Shown: positions 1-6,937, numbered from the stretch's first letter. The stretch is 14,265 bases of DNA from an uncultured Clostridia bacterium (GCA_934630975.1 CAKTXH010000058.1:1-14265); one strand, 5' to 3'. A program made the numbers and translations. The notes: a model not told the origin generated them from the letters alone.

Positions 1-33
1 GGCGAATTTACATGCGGGCAGACAGGAGCATGA
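1..33 (+). other. possible 3' end of an upstream gene, reading frame uncertain
   Basis: Frame 1 reads as the end of a protein, ...GEFTCGQTGA, with TGA at 31-33, six bases before the ftsA start. Frame 2 is also open and would stop with TGA at 41-43, overlapping the ftsA ATG as ATGA. A gene such as ftsQ/divIB would be expected here in many Firmicutes, but ten codons cannot identify it. The Shine-Dalgarno of ftsA lies within this stretch. Confidence 0.3.
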
Positions 34-39
34 GATCGT

Positions 40-1221
40 ATGATGAAAAAAGCGACGGCGGTTCTGGACTTTGGCACATCCAAGGTTCTGGTATTGCTTG
101 CGGAGGAGAGCGCGTATCAGAAGGTGACCATCACATCGGCGGGCATGGCGCAGTATGACGGCTTCATGAACGGCGAGTGGAATTCGCCTTCCGATGTATC
201 CGACGCGATCGCCAGCGCGGTTGAGGCGGCGGAAAAGAAGGTCGGAACCCACATCAAGGAAGTTTACGTCGGCGTGCCGGGCGAGTTCGTCCGGGTGTAC
301 GTGATTGAATCGAGCGTCGCGCTCCAGGGCGCAGACCCGAAGGTCACCAGCGCGGACGTGGAGAAGCTTCAGCGGCAGGCGACCGAGATGCTGGATCGCC
401 CCACGGGCGTCATCATTCACCGTTCGCCGGCGTGGTTCAAGGTGGACGGCGGGCAGAAGACGCTCGAGCCGGTCGATCAGAAAGGCTCGACGCTGGAGGG
501 CATGATCGGCTTTGTGCTGGCGGATCAGTTCTTCATCAACGACGTGACCGAACGGCTCAAGGAGCTGGGCATCGAGGTGCGCGGCTTCTTCTCCACATCG
601 GTGGGCGAGGCCATGCAGATGATCCCCTTCGAGGAGCGGGATCACACGGCGATTCTGGTGGATGTGGGCTACCTGTCCACCGAGGTGATGGCGGTCGAGG
701 GCGATGCGCTGATCTGGCAGAAGGTGCTGCCGGTCGGCGGTGCGCATATCACGCTGGATTTGACCTATGGGCTGGAAAAGCCGTTTGATATGTGCGAAAA
801 GATCAAGCGGGGCTACACCTTCAACGCGCCGAAGAACACGCAGATCGAGGTGCAGGGCGAAAACGGCCAAATGGAAAGTTTCTCCGGCGAGCAGGTGAGC
901 ATGATTATCGACGCGCGCGTGGACGAAATGCTGGAAATGATCGACGACGCGGTGAAGAAGAGCGGGATTCGGCTGGGCAACTGGTCAAACGTCTATTTCA
1001 CCGGCGGCGGATTGATGCCTATGAGCGGCGCGCGGGTTTACGCGGCGGGTAAGCTTGCCCGCAACGTCCGCGAGGCGGCGGTGAAGACCGTCAAGCTCAA
1101 ACCGGCGCAGATTTACGCCAGCGGCAGCGGCCTGCTTGAACTGGTCTATAACACCATCGAGCAGGAGGAGCAGGACGAAGGCCTGTTCGACCGCATCAAG
1201 CGCGCCTTTAAGAAACGATAA
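40..1221 (+). CDS. ftsA: cell division protein FtsA
   Basis: Actin-like ATPase that tethers FtsZ filaments to the inner face of the cytoplasmic membrane and recruits the later division proteins. The 393 residues carry the actin-family phosphate-1 motif near the start (D10-F-G-T-S) and a phosphate-2 segment at D208-V-G-Y-L-S-T. An adenosine-motif TGGG lies at 321-324, and the last 13 residues (GLFDRIKRAFKKR) form a basic amphipathic helix, the usual membrane-targeting sequence. The length is slightly below the common 410-440. AGGAG at 24-28 precedes two consecutive ATG codons at 40 and 43; either could start translation. The ftsZ gene follows after 142 bp, as expected for the family. Phosphate-2 lacks the usual run of glycines (DIGGGTT type), which may be a lineage trait. 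Identification is firm from sequence pattern and gene order. Confidence 0.93.
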   Translation: MMKKATAVLDFGTSKVLVLLAEESAYQKVTITSAGMAQYDGFMNGEWNSPSDVSDAIASAVEAAEKKVGTHIKEVYVGVPGEFVRVYVIESSVALQGADPKVTSADVEKLQRQATEMLDRPTGVIIHRSPAWFKVDGGQKTLEPVDQKGSTLEGMIGFVLADQFFINDVTERLKELGIEVRGFFSTSVGEAMQMIPFEERDHTAILVDVGYLSTEVMAVEGDALIWQKVLPVGGAHITLDLTYGLEKPFDMCEKIKRGYTFNAPKNTQIEVQGENGQMESFSGEQVSMIIDARVDEMLEMIDDAVKKSGIRLGNWSNVYFTGGGLMPMSGARVYAAGKLARNVREAAVKTVKLKPAQIYASGSGLLELVYNTIEQEEQDEGLFDRIKRAFKKR

Positions 1222-1345
1222 AACCTGAAGTGGGTTTGATTCCCGTGATTCGCATTGCGAATCGCGAAGTGGGAATTCCAAGAACCTCAGGTTCTTGGCG
1301 GGGTTTGGGGCAGCGCCCCAACGTTCCCTTCACATTGAAAGCGAA
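1222..1345. repeat. ftsA-ftsZ spacer with three consecutive hairpins, REP-like element
   Basis: Three perfect stem-loops follow one another. GATTCGC/GCGAATC has an ATT loop (1247-1263), with outer TTCCC/GGGAA at 1240-1244 and 1271-1275. CCAAGAACCT/AGGTTCTTGG is separated by one base (1278-1298). TTGGGGC/GCCCCAA has an AGC loop (1305-1321). AACCTG at 1222-1227 can also pair with CAGGTT at 1288-1293, giving an alternative fold. No T-tract follows the stems, so it is not an ordinary terminator. The tight chain of short-loop hairpins resembles dispersed REP-like intergenic elements. Only one copy lies in this window, so repetition in the genome is inferred. Confidence 0.6.
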
Positions 1346-1363
1346 ACAAAAGGGGGATTTCCT

Positions 1364-2698
1364 GTGTTTGAAATTGAAATGGACGAGCGCCCGGCAGCTT
1401 CCATCAAGGTCGTCGGATGCGGCGGCGGCGGCGGAAACGCGCTCAATCGCATGGTGGACTGCGGCGTGACCGGCGTTGACTTCATCGCGGTGAACACCGA
1501 CGTGCAGGCGCTCCGCACGAGCCGCGCGGCGACGATGATCCAGATCGGCGAAAAGTTGACCAAGGGTCTCGGCGCGGGCGCAACGCCGGAAATCGGCAAA
1601 AAGGCCGCCGAAGAGAGCCGCGAGGAAATCGCCAGCGCGCTCAAGGGCGCGGATCTGGTGTTCGTTACCGCCGGTATGGGCGGCGGCACGGGCACGGGCG
1701 CGGCCCCGGTGGTCGCTGAAATCGCGCGCGACATGGGAATCCTTACCATCGCGGTGGTCACCAAGCCGTTCGCCTTCGAGGGCAAAACCCGCATGCGCAA
1801 GGCCGAATCCGGCATCGACGAGCTGAAGCAGCGCGTCGACACGCTCGTCGTCATCCCGAACGAGCGCCTGCTTCAGGTCTGCCCGAAGGGCACGAGCTTC
1901 AAGGGCGCGTTCAACTTCGCCGATGATGTGCTCCGTCAGGGTATTCAGGGCATTTCTGACCTGATCAGCCAGACCGGCATCATCAACTTGGATTTCGCGG
2001 ACGTGAAGGCCGTCATGGAATCCGGCGGCATGGCGCACCTGGGCATCGGCATCGGCAAGGGCGAAAAGGCGATGGCCGACGCGGCGCAGAACGCCATTTC
2101 CTCCCCGATGCTCGAAACCAGCATTGACGGCGCGCGCGCGGTGCTCATCAACGTGACCTGCAACTCCAATTGCAGCATCGTGGATATCAACGACGCGGTG
2201 GAGATGATCACCGCCGCGGCGGATAGCGAAGCCAACATCATCTTCGGCGCGAGCATCGACGACGCGCTCGAGGACGAGGTGCATATCACCGTCATCGCCA
2301 CGGGCTTTGAAAAGGTGCCGTTCCCGCCGCGCGCGAGCAGCATCGACCGCCCGGCCACGCTGCCCTCTCAGGCGCCTTACGTGCCGCAGAGCTACACGCC
2401 GAGCTATCAGCCGCAGCCCATGCAGGGCGGCATGCCGAGAGGCGGCTATACCCGCTATGACCCGAGCTATCAGCCGGTGACCGCCGGTTACGCCCCGCAG
2501 CAGGGCGGCGTGCCGGGCGAGCCGGAAGTGCCCGCGTTCGTCAACGAGGGCGCGGCGGGTCAGCGCGTGTCGCCTTACGCGGCGATGCCCGATATGCCGG
2601 TACAGAACCAGCAGGCGCCCGCGCAGGAACAGCATGAAGACCGCAGCACGCCGCGCTCCTTCATGGATGGAATCCCGGCGTATATGCGTCGCAAATAA
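1364..2698 (+). CDS. ftsZ: cell division protein FtsZ
   Basis: Tubulin-like GTPase that polymerises into the cytokinetic ring. The GTG start at 1364 is chosen because AGGGGG sits seven bases upstream and the protein then begins MFEIEMDERPAASIKVVG, like other Gram-positive FtsZ. An upstream in-frame TTG at 1295 would translate part of the hairpin element. Of 444 residues, 1-320 are the GTPase and activation domains, with the GGGGGN loop at 20-25, the tubulin signature GGGTGTG at 106-112, PNERLL at 165-170 and the T7 loop NLDF near 208. Residues 321-428 form a Pro/Gln/Tyr/Gly-rich linker with PSYQP twice. The conserved tail (GIPAYMRRK) closes the protein and would bind FtsA and SepF. The loop usually reading TGGxxLSL is TCNSNCSI at 265-272, an unusual substitution. 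A terminator follows 9 bp after the stop. Confidence 0.97.
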   Translation: MFEIEMDERPAASIKVVGCGGGGGNALNRMVDCGVTGVDFIAVNTDVQALRTSRAATMIQIGEKLTKGLGAGATPEIGKKAAEESREEIASALKGADLVFVTAGMGGGTGTGAAPVVAEIARDMGILTIAVVTKPFAFEGKTRMRKAESGIDELKQRVDTLVVIPNERLLQVCPKGTSFKGAFNFADDVLRQGIQGISDLISQTGIINLDFADVKAVMESGGMAHLGIGIGKGEKAMADAAQNAISSPMLETSIDGARAVLINVTCNSNCSIVDINDAVEMITAAADSEANIIFGASIDDALEDEVHITVIATGFEKVPFPPRASSIDRPATLPSQAPYVPQSYTPSYQPQPMQGGMPRGGYTRYDPSYQPVTAGYAPQQGGVPGEPEVPAFVNEGAAGQRVSPYAAMPDMPVQNQQAPAQEQHEDRSTPRSFMDGIPAYMRRK

Positions 2699-2707
2699 GC
2701 TTTTCAG

Positions 2708-2731
2708 GCCGGCCTTCGGGTCGGCTTTTTT
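2708..2731 (+). terminator. intrinsic terminator of ftsZ
   Basis: A GCCGGCC stem (2708-2714) pairs with GGTCGGC (2719-2725) around a stable TTCG tetraloop with one G-U pair. Six T residues follow at 2726-2731. It lies just after the ftsZ stop codon. Confidence 0.9.
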
Positions 2732-2794
2732 CTACGTAAGCAATATATGCGCTTCGGGCGGAAGCCATGAGTGGGAAATAAACCAGCCGCATAT

Positions 2795-2830
2795 AAAAAA
2801 CCGCTCCTCCCCGCAAACGGGAAGGAGCGG
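2795..2830 (-). terminator. intrinsic terminator of the minus-strand secreted-protein gene
   Basis: The inverted repeat at 2801-2830 has CCGCTCCT and AGGAGCGG outer arms, with inner arms CCCCG/CGGGA around a CAAA loop. On the minus strand it is followed by six T (plus-strand A at 2795-2800). It sits 13 bp past the stop codon of the gene at 2843-3592 and could also act as a weak backstop for ftsZ transcripts. Confidence 0.85.
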
Positions 2831-2842
2831 TTTCGTTATGCC

Positions 2843-3592
2843 TTACAGGAACTTGAACGAGGAACGAAGTTGGCGATAGACGAAATTATAATAGGAATAC
2901 CACGCGCTCGGGGCGGTCAGGCGAATCTGGAAAAGCTCCTTGTCGTGCGCGACGACGACCAGGCGGCCGCGCATGCTGTATTCCTGCGTGCCGTCGTTAT
3001 AGGTGGCGGAATAATAGCAATAGTAGCCGTTCGCGCCGCCGATGCTCGCGGAGGCGATATCGCCCGCCTTGAACGTGGTGAACATGTCGCCCAACTCGGT
3101 GAGCACGGATTCAAGCCGCGTGCGCGCGTCGGAAGCGGTCTGCGACAGACCGGCGGAGAATTTCTCGATGGTCAGGCGGGTCTGGTAGCCGTCCGTCTCC
3201 ATCCGCTCGCTCTTCGGCTCGACGAACTGAATGGTCGTATCCTGATTGGTGGAGGGATTGAGCAGCCACGTGTAAGGAATATCGAAGGAAATGCCCATTG
3301 AATCGCTCACGTAGGATTCGTAAACGTAATTCGGCGTGGGTGAGGGCGTCGGGGTCGGCTTGTCGATCGGATCGACCGCAACCGGGGTGGCCAGCGGGTT
3401 ATCCACCTGCGAGAAATCGAACGACGCTTCGCCGGAATCCGCTGGAATCGGCGTGGGCGAGGGCGTGACCTCCGGCGCGACGGCCTCGGTATCGGCCGGG
3501 CCGAAAACGAAGGTCGAGTCCGTATCGGATTCGGCCTGCGCGACAGAAAACGCCATCAACGTCATGGCGAGAAAAACAACAATACGCTTCAT
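2843..3592 (-). CDS. secreted protein with Pro/Thr linker and PsbP/Mog1-like C-terminal region
   Basis: No specific function recognised. The ATG at 3592 is preferred over the ATG at 3622: GGAGG lies 8 bases upstream and the protein then begins with a textbook signal peptide (MKRIVVFLAM... ending AQA at residue 20). There is no lipobox cysteine, so export into the wall or medium is likelier than lipid anchoring. Residues 21-88 are low-complexity and acidic, with TPSPTP-type repeats (near 43-50 and 80-87). Residues 95-249 form a compact domain whose opening (MGISFDIPYTWLL) resembles PsbP/Mog1/DUF1795-type proteins, which often begin with a Phe-x-Ile-Pro-x-x-Trp motif. That assignment is by eye only. 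The gene is monocistronic, with a clear promoter upstream and a terminator downstream, and is divergent from the dehydrogenase gene. Confidence 0.8.
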   Translation of the reverse strand: MKRIVVFLAMTLMAFSVAQAESDTDSTFVFGPADTEAVAPEVTPSPTPIPADSGEASFDFSQVDNPLATPVAVDPIDKPTPTPSPTPNYVYESYVSDSMGISFDIPYTWLLNPSTNQDTTIQFVEPKSERMETDGYQTRLTIEKFSAGLSQTASDARTRLESVLTELGDMFTTFKAGDIASASIGGANGYYCYYSATYNDGTQEYSMRGRLVVVAHDKELFQIRLTAPSAWYSYYNFVYRQLRSSFKFL

Positions 3593-3636
3593 TTCGGATG
3601 CCTCCGTTCGCGGAATCAGCAAAATATGATAGTGTC

Positions 3637-3665
3637 AGTATAACAGGGAAGGCGAAAAAAGTCAA
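3637..3665 (-). promoter_or_regulatory. sigma-A promoter of the secreted-protein gene
   Basis: Read on the minus strand, -35 TTGACT (3660-3665) and -10 TATACT (3637-3642) are separated by 17 bp. The start codon is about 45 bp further on. Confidence 0.8.
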
Positions 3666-3678
3666 TCTTCCGACAGGC

Positions 3679-3707
3679 TTGAAAGGTTGGCAGAGCCGGG
3701 GTATAAT
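3679..3707 (+). promoter_or_regulatory. sigma-A promoter of the D-2-hydroxyacid dehydrogenase/HAD pair
   Basis: -35 TTGAAA (3679-3684) and a consensus -10 TATAAT (3702-3707) are separated by 17 bp. The start codon at 3737 is preceded by AAGGAGA. The -35 boxes of this and the divergent promoter are only 13 bp apart. Confidence 0.85.
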
Positions 3708-3736
3708 GGAAAATCATCAGGCAAGGAGAGAAAAAC

Positions 3737-4702
3737 ATGCAAAACAGAAAGAAAATGGTCGTTCTGGATGGATATACCCTCTGCGCGGGGGAACTGAATT
3801 TTGACGCGCTGCGCGAATTTGGCGAGGTGACGGTTTACGACCGCGTGGCGCAGGCGGACGTGGCCGCGCGCATCGGCGACGCGCAGATCGTGCTGACCAA
3901 CAAGGCGCAGATTACGGCGGAGGTGATGGCGGCCTGTCCGAAGATGGAATATGTCGGCGTGACGGCGACGGGCTACAACATCGTCGATGTCGCGGAGGCG
4001 AAGCGGCGCGGCATCGTCGTGACGAACGCCCCGGCGTATTCCACGCAGGCCGTGGCGCAGCATACCTTTGCGCTGCTGCTGGAAAGCCTGAGCCGCGTGG
4101 GCGCATACAGCGCGCAGGTGCGCGGCGGCGCGTGGCAGGCGAGCGAGGATTTCTGCTTCTTCACCGAGCCGATGGAGGAGATCGCCGGAAAGACCATCGG
4201 CCTGATCGGCTTTGGGCACATCGGCCAGAGCGTTGCGAAAATCGCGCTGGCATTCGGCATGAAGGTGCTTGTCTGCGTGCCGCACGAAAAAGCAGGCTGG
4301 GACGACGTGCGCTTTGTGACGCTCGAGGCGCTGCTGGCGGGCAGCGATATCGTTTCGCTGCATTGCCCGCTGACGGGCGATAACCGCGGGATGATCGGCG
4401 AAAAGGCGATTGCGGCGATGAAGCCGGGCGTTCGCGTGATCAACACGGCGCGCGGGCCGCTGGTCGATGAAAACGCGATGGCGGCGGCGCTTGAGAGCGG
4501 CCGGGTCGCCTGCTACATGGCCGATGTGCTCGGAGAGGAGCCGCCCGCCCACGGCAACCCACTGCTCGGGCAGAAGAACGCGATTCTCACGCCGCACGTC
4601 GCGTGGGCGCCGCTGCAAACGCGTCAACGGCTGCTGGATATCGTGGTCGGCAATGTCGCGGCGTTCGTGCGCGGCGAGCCGGTCAACGTGGTGAACGGAT
4701 GA
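3737..4702 (+). CDS. D-2-hydroxyacid dehydrogenase, hydroxypyruvate reductase/glycerate dehydrogenase type
   Basis: NAD(P)-dependent oxidoreductase of the D-isomer-specific 2-hydroxyacid dehydrogenase family. Hydroxypyruvate/D-glycerate or glyoxylate/glycolate are the likeliest substrates. The 321 residues show the split substrate-binding domain (1-~100 and the C-terminus) and a Rossmann domain with GFGHIG at 158-163. All catalytic residues are present: R239 in NTARGP, E268 in GEEP and H287 in TPHVAW. The WAP after the His and the ending GEPVNVVN match HprA-like glycerate dehydrogenases. The end of beta-2 (VLVCVPHEK) lacks the Asp that usually selects NAD, so cofactor preference is open. RBS AAGGAG is 7-8 bases before ATG. 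The HAD gene follows after 12 bp and is surely cotranscribed, so a link between a 2-hydroxyacid and a phosphorylated relative is conceivable. Confidence 0.88.
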   Translation: MQNRKKMVVLDGYTLCAGELNFDALREFGEVTVYDRVAQADVAARIGDAQIVLTNKAQITAEVMAACPKMEYVGVTATGYNIVDVAEAKRRGIVVTNAPAYSTQAVAQHTFALLLESLSRVGAYSAQVRGGAWQASEDFCFFTEPMEEIAGKTIGLIGFGHIGQSVAKIALAFGMKVLVCVPHEKAGWDDVRFVTLEALLAGSDIVSLHCPLTGDNRGMIGEKAIAAMKPGVRVINTARGPLVDENAMAAALESGRVACYMADVLGEEPPAHGNPLLGQKNAILTPHVAWAPLQTRQRLLDIVVGNVAAFVRGEPVNVVNG

Positions 4703-4714
4703 AGGAGGGGCGGC

Positions 4715-5377
4715 ATGCTTCAAGGCGTGGTTTTTGATCTGGACGGGACGCTGCTGGATACCGAGAAGCTCTACCGCCGCTTCTGGGTCGAGGCAGCGCG
4801 GCGGATGGGTTACCCGATGGAGGACAGGCACGCGCTGATGATCCGCTCGATGGCCGCCGACCGAGCCGAGCCGCTGCTCAAGCGCGAGGTCTGCGCCGAT
4901 TTTGATTACCACGCGGTGCGGGCGCTGCGGCGGGAAATCATGGAAGCCTACATCGACGAAAACGGCGTGGAGGCCAAGCCGGGGCTGCTGCCGATGCTGC
5001 GGGATTTGAAGCGGATGGGCATGCGCATCGCGCTGGCGACGGCCACGCCCGAGGTGCGCGCGCGTAAATACCTGCGCATGGTCGGGGCGGAGACGGCATT
5101 TGACGCGGTGGCCTGCGCGGAGATGGTTGCGCACGGCAAGCCTGCGCCGGACGTGTATCTGCTGGCGGCACAGAAATTGGGCCTGCCGCCCGCCGCGCTG
5201 CTCGGCGTGGAGGATTCGCCCAGCGGCGTGCAATCCGCCCACGCGGCGGGAATGACGGTCGCGATGGTGCCAGATCAGGATCAGCCGAGCGCGGAGACCG
5301 CCGCGCTGTGTGCGCTGGTCGCGCCGTCGCTGGCGGCGATTGCGCCGTTTGTGGACTCCTTTCGTCAGCGAAACTGA
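4715..5377 (+). CDS. HAD superfamily IA hydrolase (phosphatase or beta-phosphoglucomutase-like)
   Basis: Small-molecule phosphatase or phosphomutase with a phospho-aspartate mechanism; the substrate cannot be told from sequence. Motif I is DLDGT with nucleophile D8 and acid/base D10, motif II is T109 in ATATP, motif III is K142 in HGKPAPD, and motif IV is E166-D167 in GVEDSPSG. Residues 15-80 are the alpha-helical cap of subfamily IA, and LLDTE after motif I is typical of the beta-phosphoglucomutase/YhcW group. The 220-residue length is normal. AAGGAGGGG precedes the ATG, and the gene lies 12 bp after the dehydrogenase gene in one operon. The last seven residues (DSFRQRN) and the stop codon fall inside the left end of a MITE-like repeat, so the original C-terminus has probably been replaced. 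Confidence 0.88.
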   Translation: MLQGVVFDLDGTLLDTEKLYRRFWVEAARRMGYPMEDRHALMIRSMAADRAEPLLKREVCADFDYHAVRALRREIMEAYIDENGVEAKPGLLPMLRDLKRMGMRIALATATPEVRARKYLRMVGAETAFDAVACAEMVAHGKPAPDVYLLAAQKLGLPPAALLGVEDSPSGVQSAHAAGMTVAMVPDQDQPSAETAALCALVAPSLAAIAPFVDSFRQRN

Positions 5378-5444
5378 CACATCCCTCTAAGAGGGAGCCT
5401 TAGAAGCGCTTCATAACGACAATGCGTAATAAGCCTCCCTCTTT
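5355..5444 (+). repeat. MITE-like repeat, copy 1 (right end degenerate or truncated)
   Basis: Begins ACTCCTTTCGTC, matching the inverse of the right end of copy 2 at 11 of 12 positions. It then has GTCAG/CTGAC (5364-5378), a TCCCTC/GAGGGA hairpin with TAA loop (5382-5396), the core AGCGCTTCATAAC and AAGCCTCCCTCTT. From 5382 to 5443 it matches copy 2 at roughly 55 of 63 positions by eye. The right part of the element is missing or decayed after 5444. The left end lies inside the HAD coding region. Confidence 0.8.
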
Positions 5445-5485
5445 GAGAAAAGAGCTAAAATGCCTATAAAATAATCAAAAAAATG

Positions 5486-5513
5486 TTGATTTTATCCGAA
5501 AAACTGATATAAT
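5486..5513 (+). promoter_or_regulatory. promoter of the cytidylate-kinase-like gene
   Basis: -35 TTGATT (5486-5491), 16-bp spacer, consensus -10 TATAAT (5508-5513) with the extended TG motif (TGATATAAT). It lies in an AT-rich stretch directly after the MITE copy, about 50 bp before the start codon. Confidence 0.8.
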
Positions 5514-5563
5514 GAGGGTGGAAGAAAGCTTCCGTGTTCATCAATCAGTCAGGAGGGAATCGT

Positions 5564-6181
5564 ATGGAAAACCGCGTCATCACCATCGCCCGCAGTTACG
5601 GCAGCGGCGGCAGAAAAATGGGCAGACTGCTCGCAAAAGAGCTTGGCTATGAGTATTATGACCGTGAAATCCTGCGGATTGCTTCCGACGAGAGCGGCAT
5701 CAGCGAGGAACTGTTCGATCAGGCGGATGAAAAGCAGCGTCTCCCGCTGTTCCGCATCGCGCGCGAGGCGTACACCGGCGAGGTCATCCCGCCGGACAGC
5801 GACGACTTTATCTCCAACGAAAATCTCTTCCGCTATCAGGCGAAAATCATCCGCGAGCTGGCTTCCACGCGCAACTGCGTGATCGTCGGGCGCTGTGCGA
5901 ATTTCATCCTGCGCGGGCGGGATAACGTGCTCAACGTGTTCGTCACCGCGCCGGTGGTGGACTGCGTCCGCCGCGTGATGGAGACCGACGGCCTGAATCT
6001 GGAAGAGGCCGAGAAGAAGATCAAAAAGATCGACAAGCGCCGCGCGGATTATTTCAAATATTTCACCGGCCGCCAGTGGCACGACGCGGCACTCTACGAC
6101 CTGTGCCTCAACACCGGGCACATGAGCGAGCAGAAATGCGTGGACATCGTCCGCGCTTATATGGAGGCAAGGTTCGATTAA
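5564..6181 (+). CDS. cytidylate kinase-like family protein
   Basis: P-loop kinase-fold protein of the Cytidylate_kin_2 type, distinct from the classical Cmk. The family is presumed to phosphorylate a nucleoside monophosphate, but activity is poorly known. The ATG at 5564 has AGGAGGG seven bases upstream; the GTG at 5534 has no RBS. In the 205-residue product the N-terminal loop is GSGGRKMG (13-20), a P-loop that departs from the canonical GxxxxGK[S/T] but is characteristic of this subfamily. It is followed by YYDREI (near 31-36). The middle carries VIVGRCANFIL (NMP-binding strand and helix). The Lys/Arg-rich stretch KKIKKIDKRRADYFKYFTG resembles a LID region with phosphate-contacting Arg. The gene has its own promoter and is followed after 67 bp by thymidine kinase, a coherent nucleotide-salvage neighbourhood. 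Confidence 0.85.
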   Translation: MENRVITIARSYGSGGRKMGRLLAKELGYEYYDREILRIASDESGISEELFDQADEKQRLPLFRIAREAYTGEVIPPDSDDFISNENLFRYQAKIIRELASTRNCVIVGRCANFILRGRDNVLNVFVTAPVVDCVRRVMETDGLNLEEAEKKIKKIDKRRADYFKYFTGRQWHDAALYDLCLNTGHMSEQKCVDIVRAYMEARFD

Positions 6182-6185
6182 ACCC

Positions 6186-6214
6186 TTGCCAGAAATGTAA
6201 ACCGAGGGTATAAT
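6186..6214 (+). promoter_or_regulatory. promoter of thymidine kinase
   Basis: -35 TTGCCA (6186-6191), 17-bp spacer, consensus -10 TATAAT (6209-6214). It begins right after the stop codon of the preceding gene, so tdk can be transcribed separately even though the two genes lie close together. Confidence 0.8.
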
Positions 6215-6248
6215 AGAGAGGATGTGAACAAACAGGGGGAACGAACGA

Positions 6249-6827
6249 ATGGCGAAGCTCTATTTCCGATATGGCGCGATGGGCTCGAGCAAGACGGCCA
6301 ACGCGGTCATGGTTCAGTATAATTATCGAGAGCGCGGGCGGAATGTGCTCATGCTCAAGCCGAAGATCGAGAATCGGGATGGGGCGAACGTCGTGCGCTC
6401 CCGTTGCGGACTGGTAGCGCAATGCCGCTTTGTTGAGGAACTGAGCGAAATCGACCTGACCGGCATCGACTGCATTATCGTCGATGAGTGTCATTTCATG
6501 AACGCCGCGCAGGTGCGCCAACTGGTGGATATCGTCGATGAGCGCGATATCCCCGTGATCTGCTACGGCCTGCGGACGGATTTTCGCGGCGAGCTGTTTG
6601 AAGGCAGCCGCGAACTGCTGCGCTGGGCGGACACCATCGAGGAGATCAAGACGGTCTGCTGGTGCGGACGCAAGGCGACGTTCAACGCGCGCGTGCAGAA
6701 TGGCCGCATCGTCCGCGAAGGCGAGCAGATTATGATGGGCGGCAATTCCGCCTATGTGAGTCTCTGCCGCCGCCACTGGAAGGAAGGCAACCTCGGCTCG
6801 TTCCGCAACCTGAATCTGGAAGATTGA
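6249..6827 (+). CDS. tdk: thymidine kinase (type II)
   Basis: Phosphorylates thymidine to dTMP with ATP in the pyrimidine salvage pathway in the cytosol. The 192 residues are the standard length. The P-loop is GAMGSSKT (9-16), and the catalytic glutamate is E80 in DECHF (79-83). The structural zinc is held by C137 and C139 (CWCGRKATFNAR), C173 and H176 (SLCRRHW). The lasso segment GEQIMMGGNSAYVSLCRRHW matches the Escherichia coli-type subgroup. The RBS is AGGGGGA, about 8 bases before ATG. Downstream, 110 bp of AT-rich DNA leads to a bidirectional terminator shared with the convergent dehydrogenase homologue. No odd residues seen; identification is firm. Confidence 0.96.
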   Translation: MAKLYFRYGAMGSSKTANAVMVQYNYRERGRNVLMLKPKIENRDGANVVRSRCGLVAQCRFVEELSEIDLTGIDCIIVDECHFMNAAQVRQLVDIVDERDIPVICYGLRTDFRGELFEGSRELLRWADTIEEIKTVCWCGRKATFNARVQNGRIVREGEQIMMGGNSAYVSLCRRHWKEGNLGSFRNLNLED

Positions 6828-6937
6828 TTTTTTGAAAGATAAAGATAACGATGGATTGTAGACTTTGCAGCGTGAAAAAGCAGAGTCATTTAAAAATAAC
6901 GCTTGGTTGTCGATAGACGTATATTTGAGCAAAGAAA

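Noticed and set aside
1295..1363. TTG start extending ftsZ upstream by 23 codons
   Set aside because: The extension translates the hairpin element, while GTG 1364 has a strong RBS at proper distance and gives the family-typical N-terminus.
3662..5380. 572-codon open frame on the minus strand opposite the dehydrogenase and HAD genes
   Set aside because: It is an antisense shadow of GC-rich genes: composition is Arg/His/Ala-rich with no family motif. The plus-strand frames have catalytic motifs, RBSs and a promoter.
6861..6887. Hairpin GACTTTGC/GCAGAGTC after tdk as a terminator
   Set aside because: No T-tract follows and the loop is 11 bases; the strong terminator at 6938-6972 explains termination.
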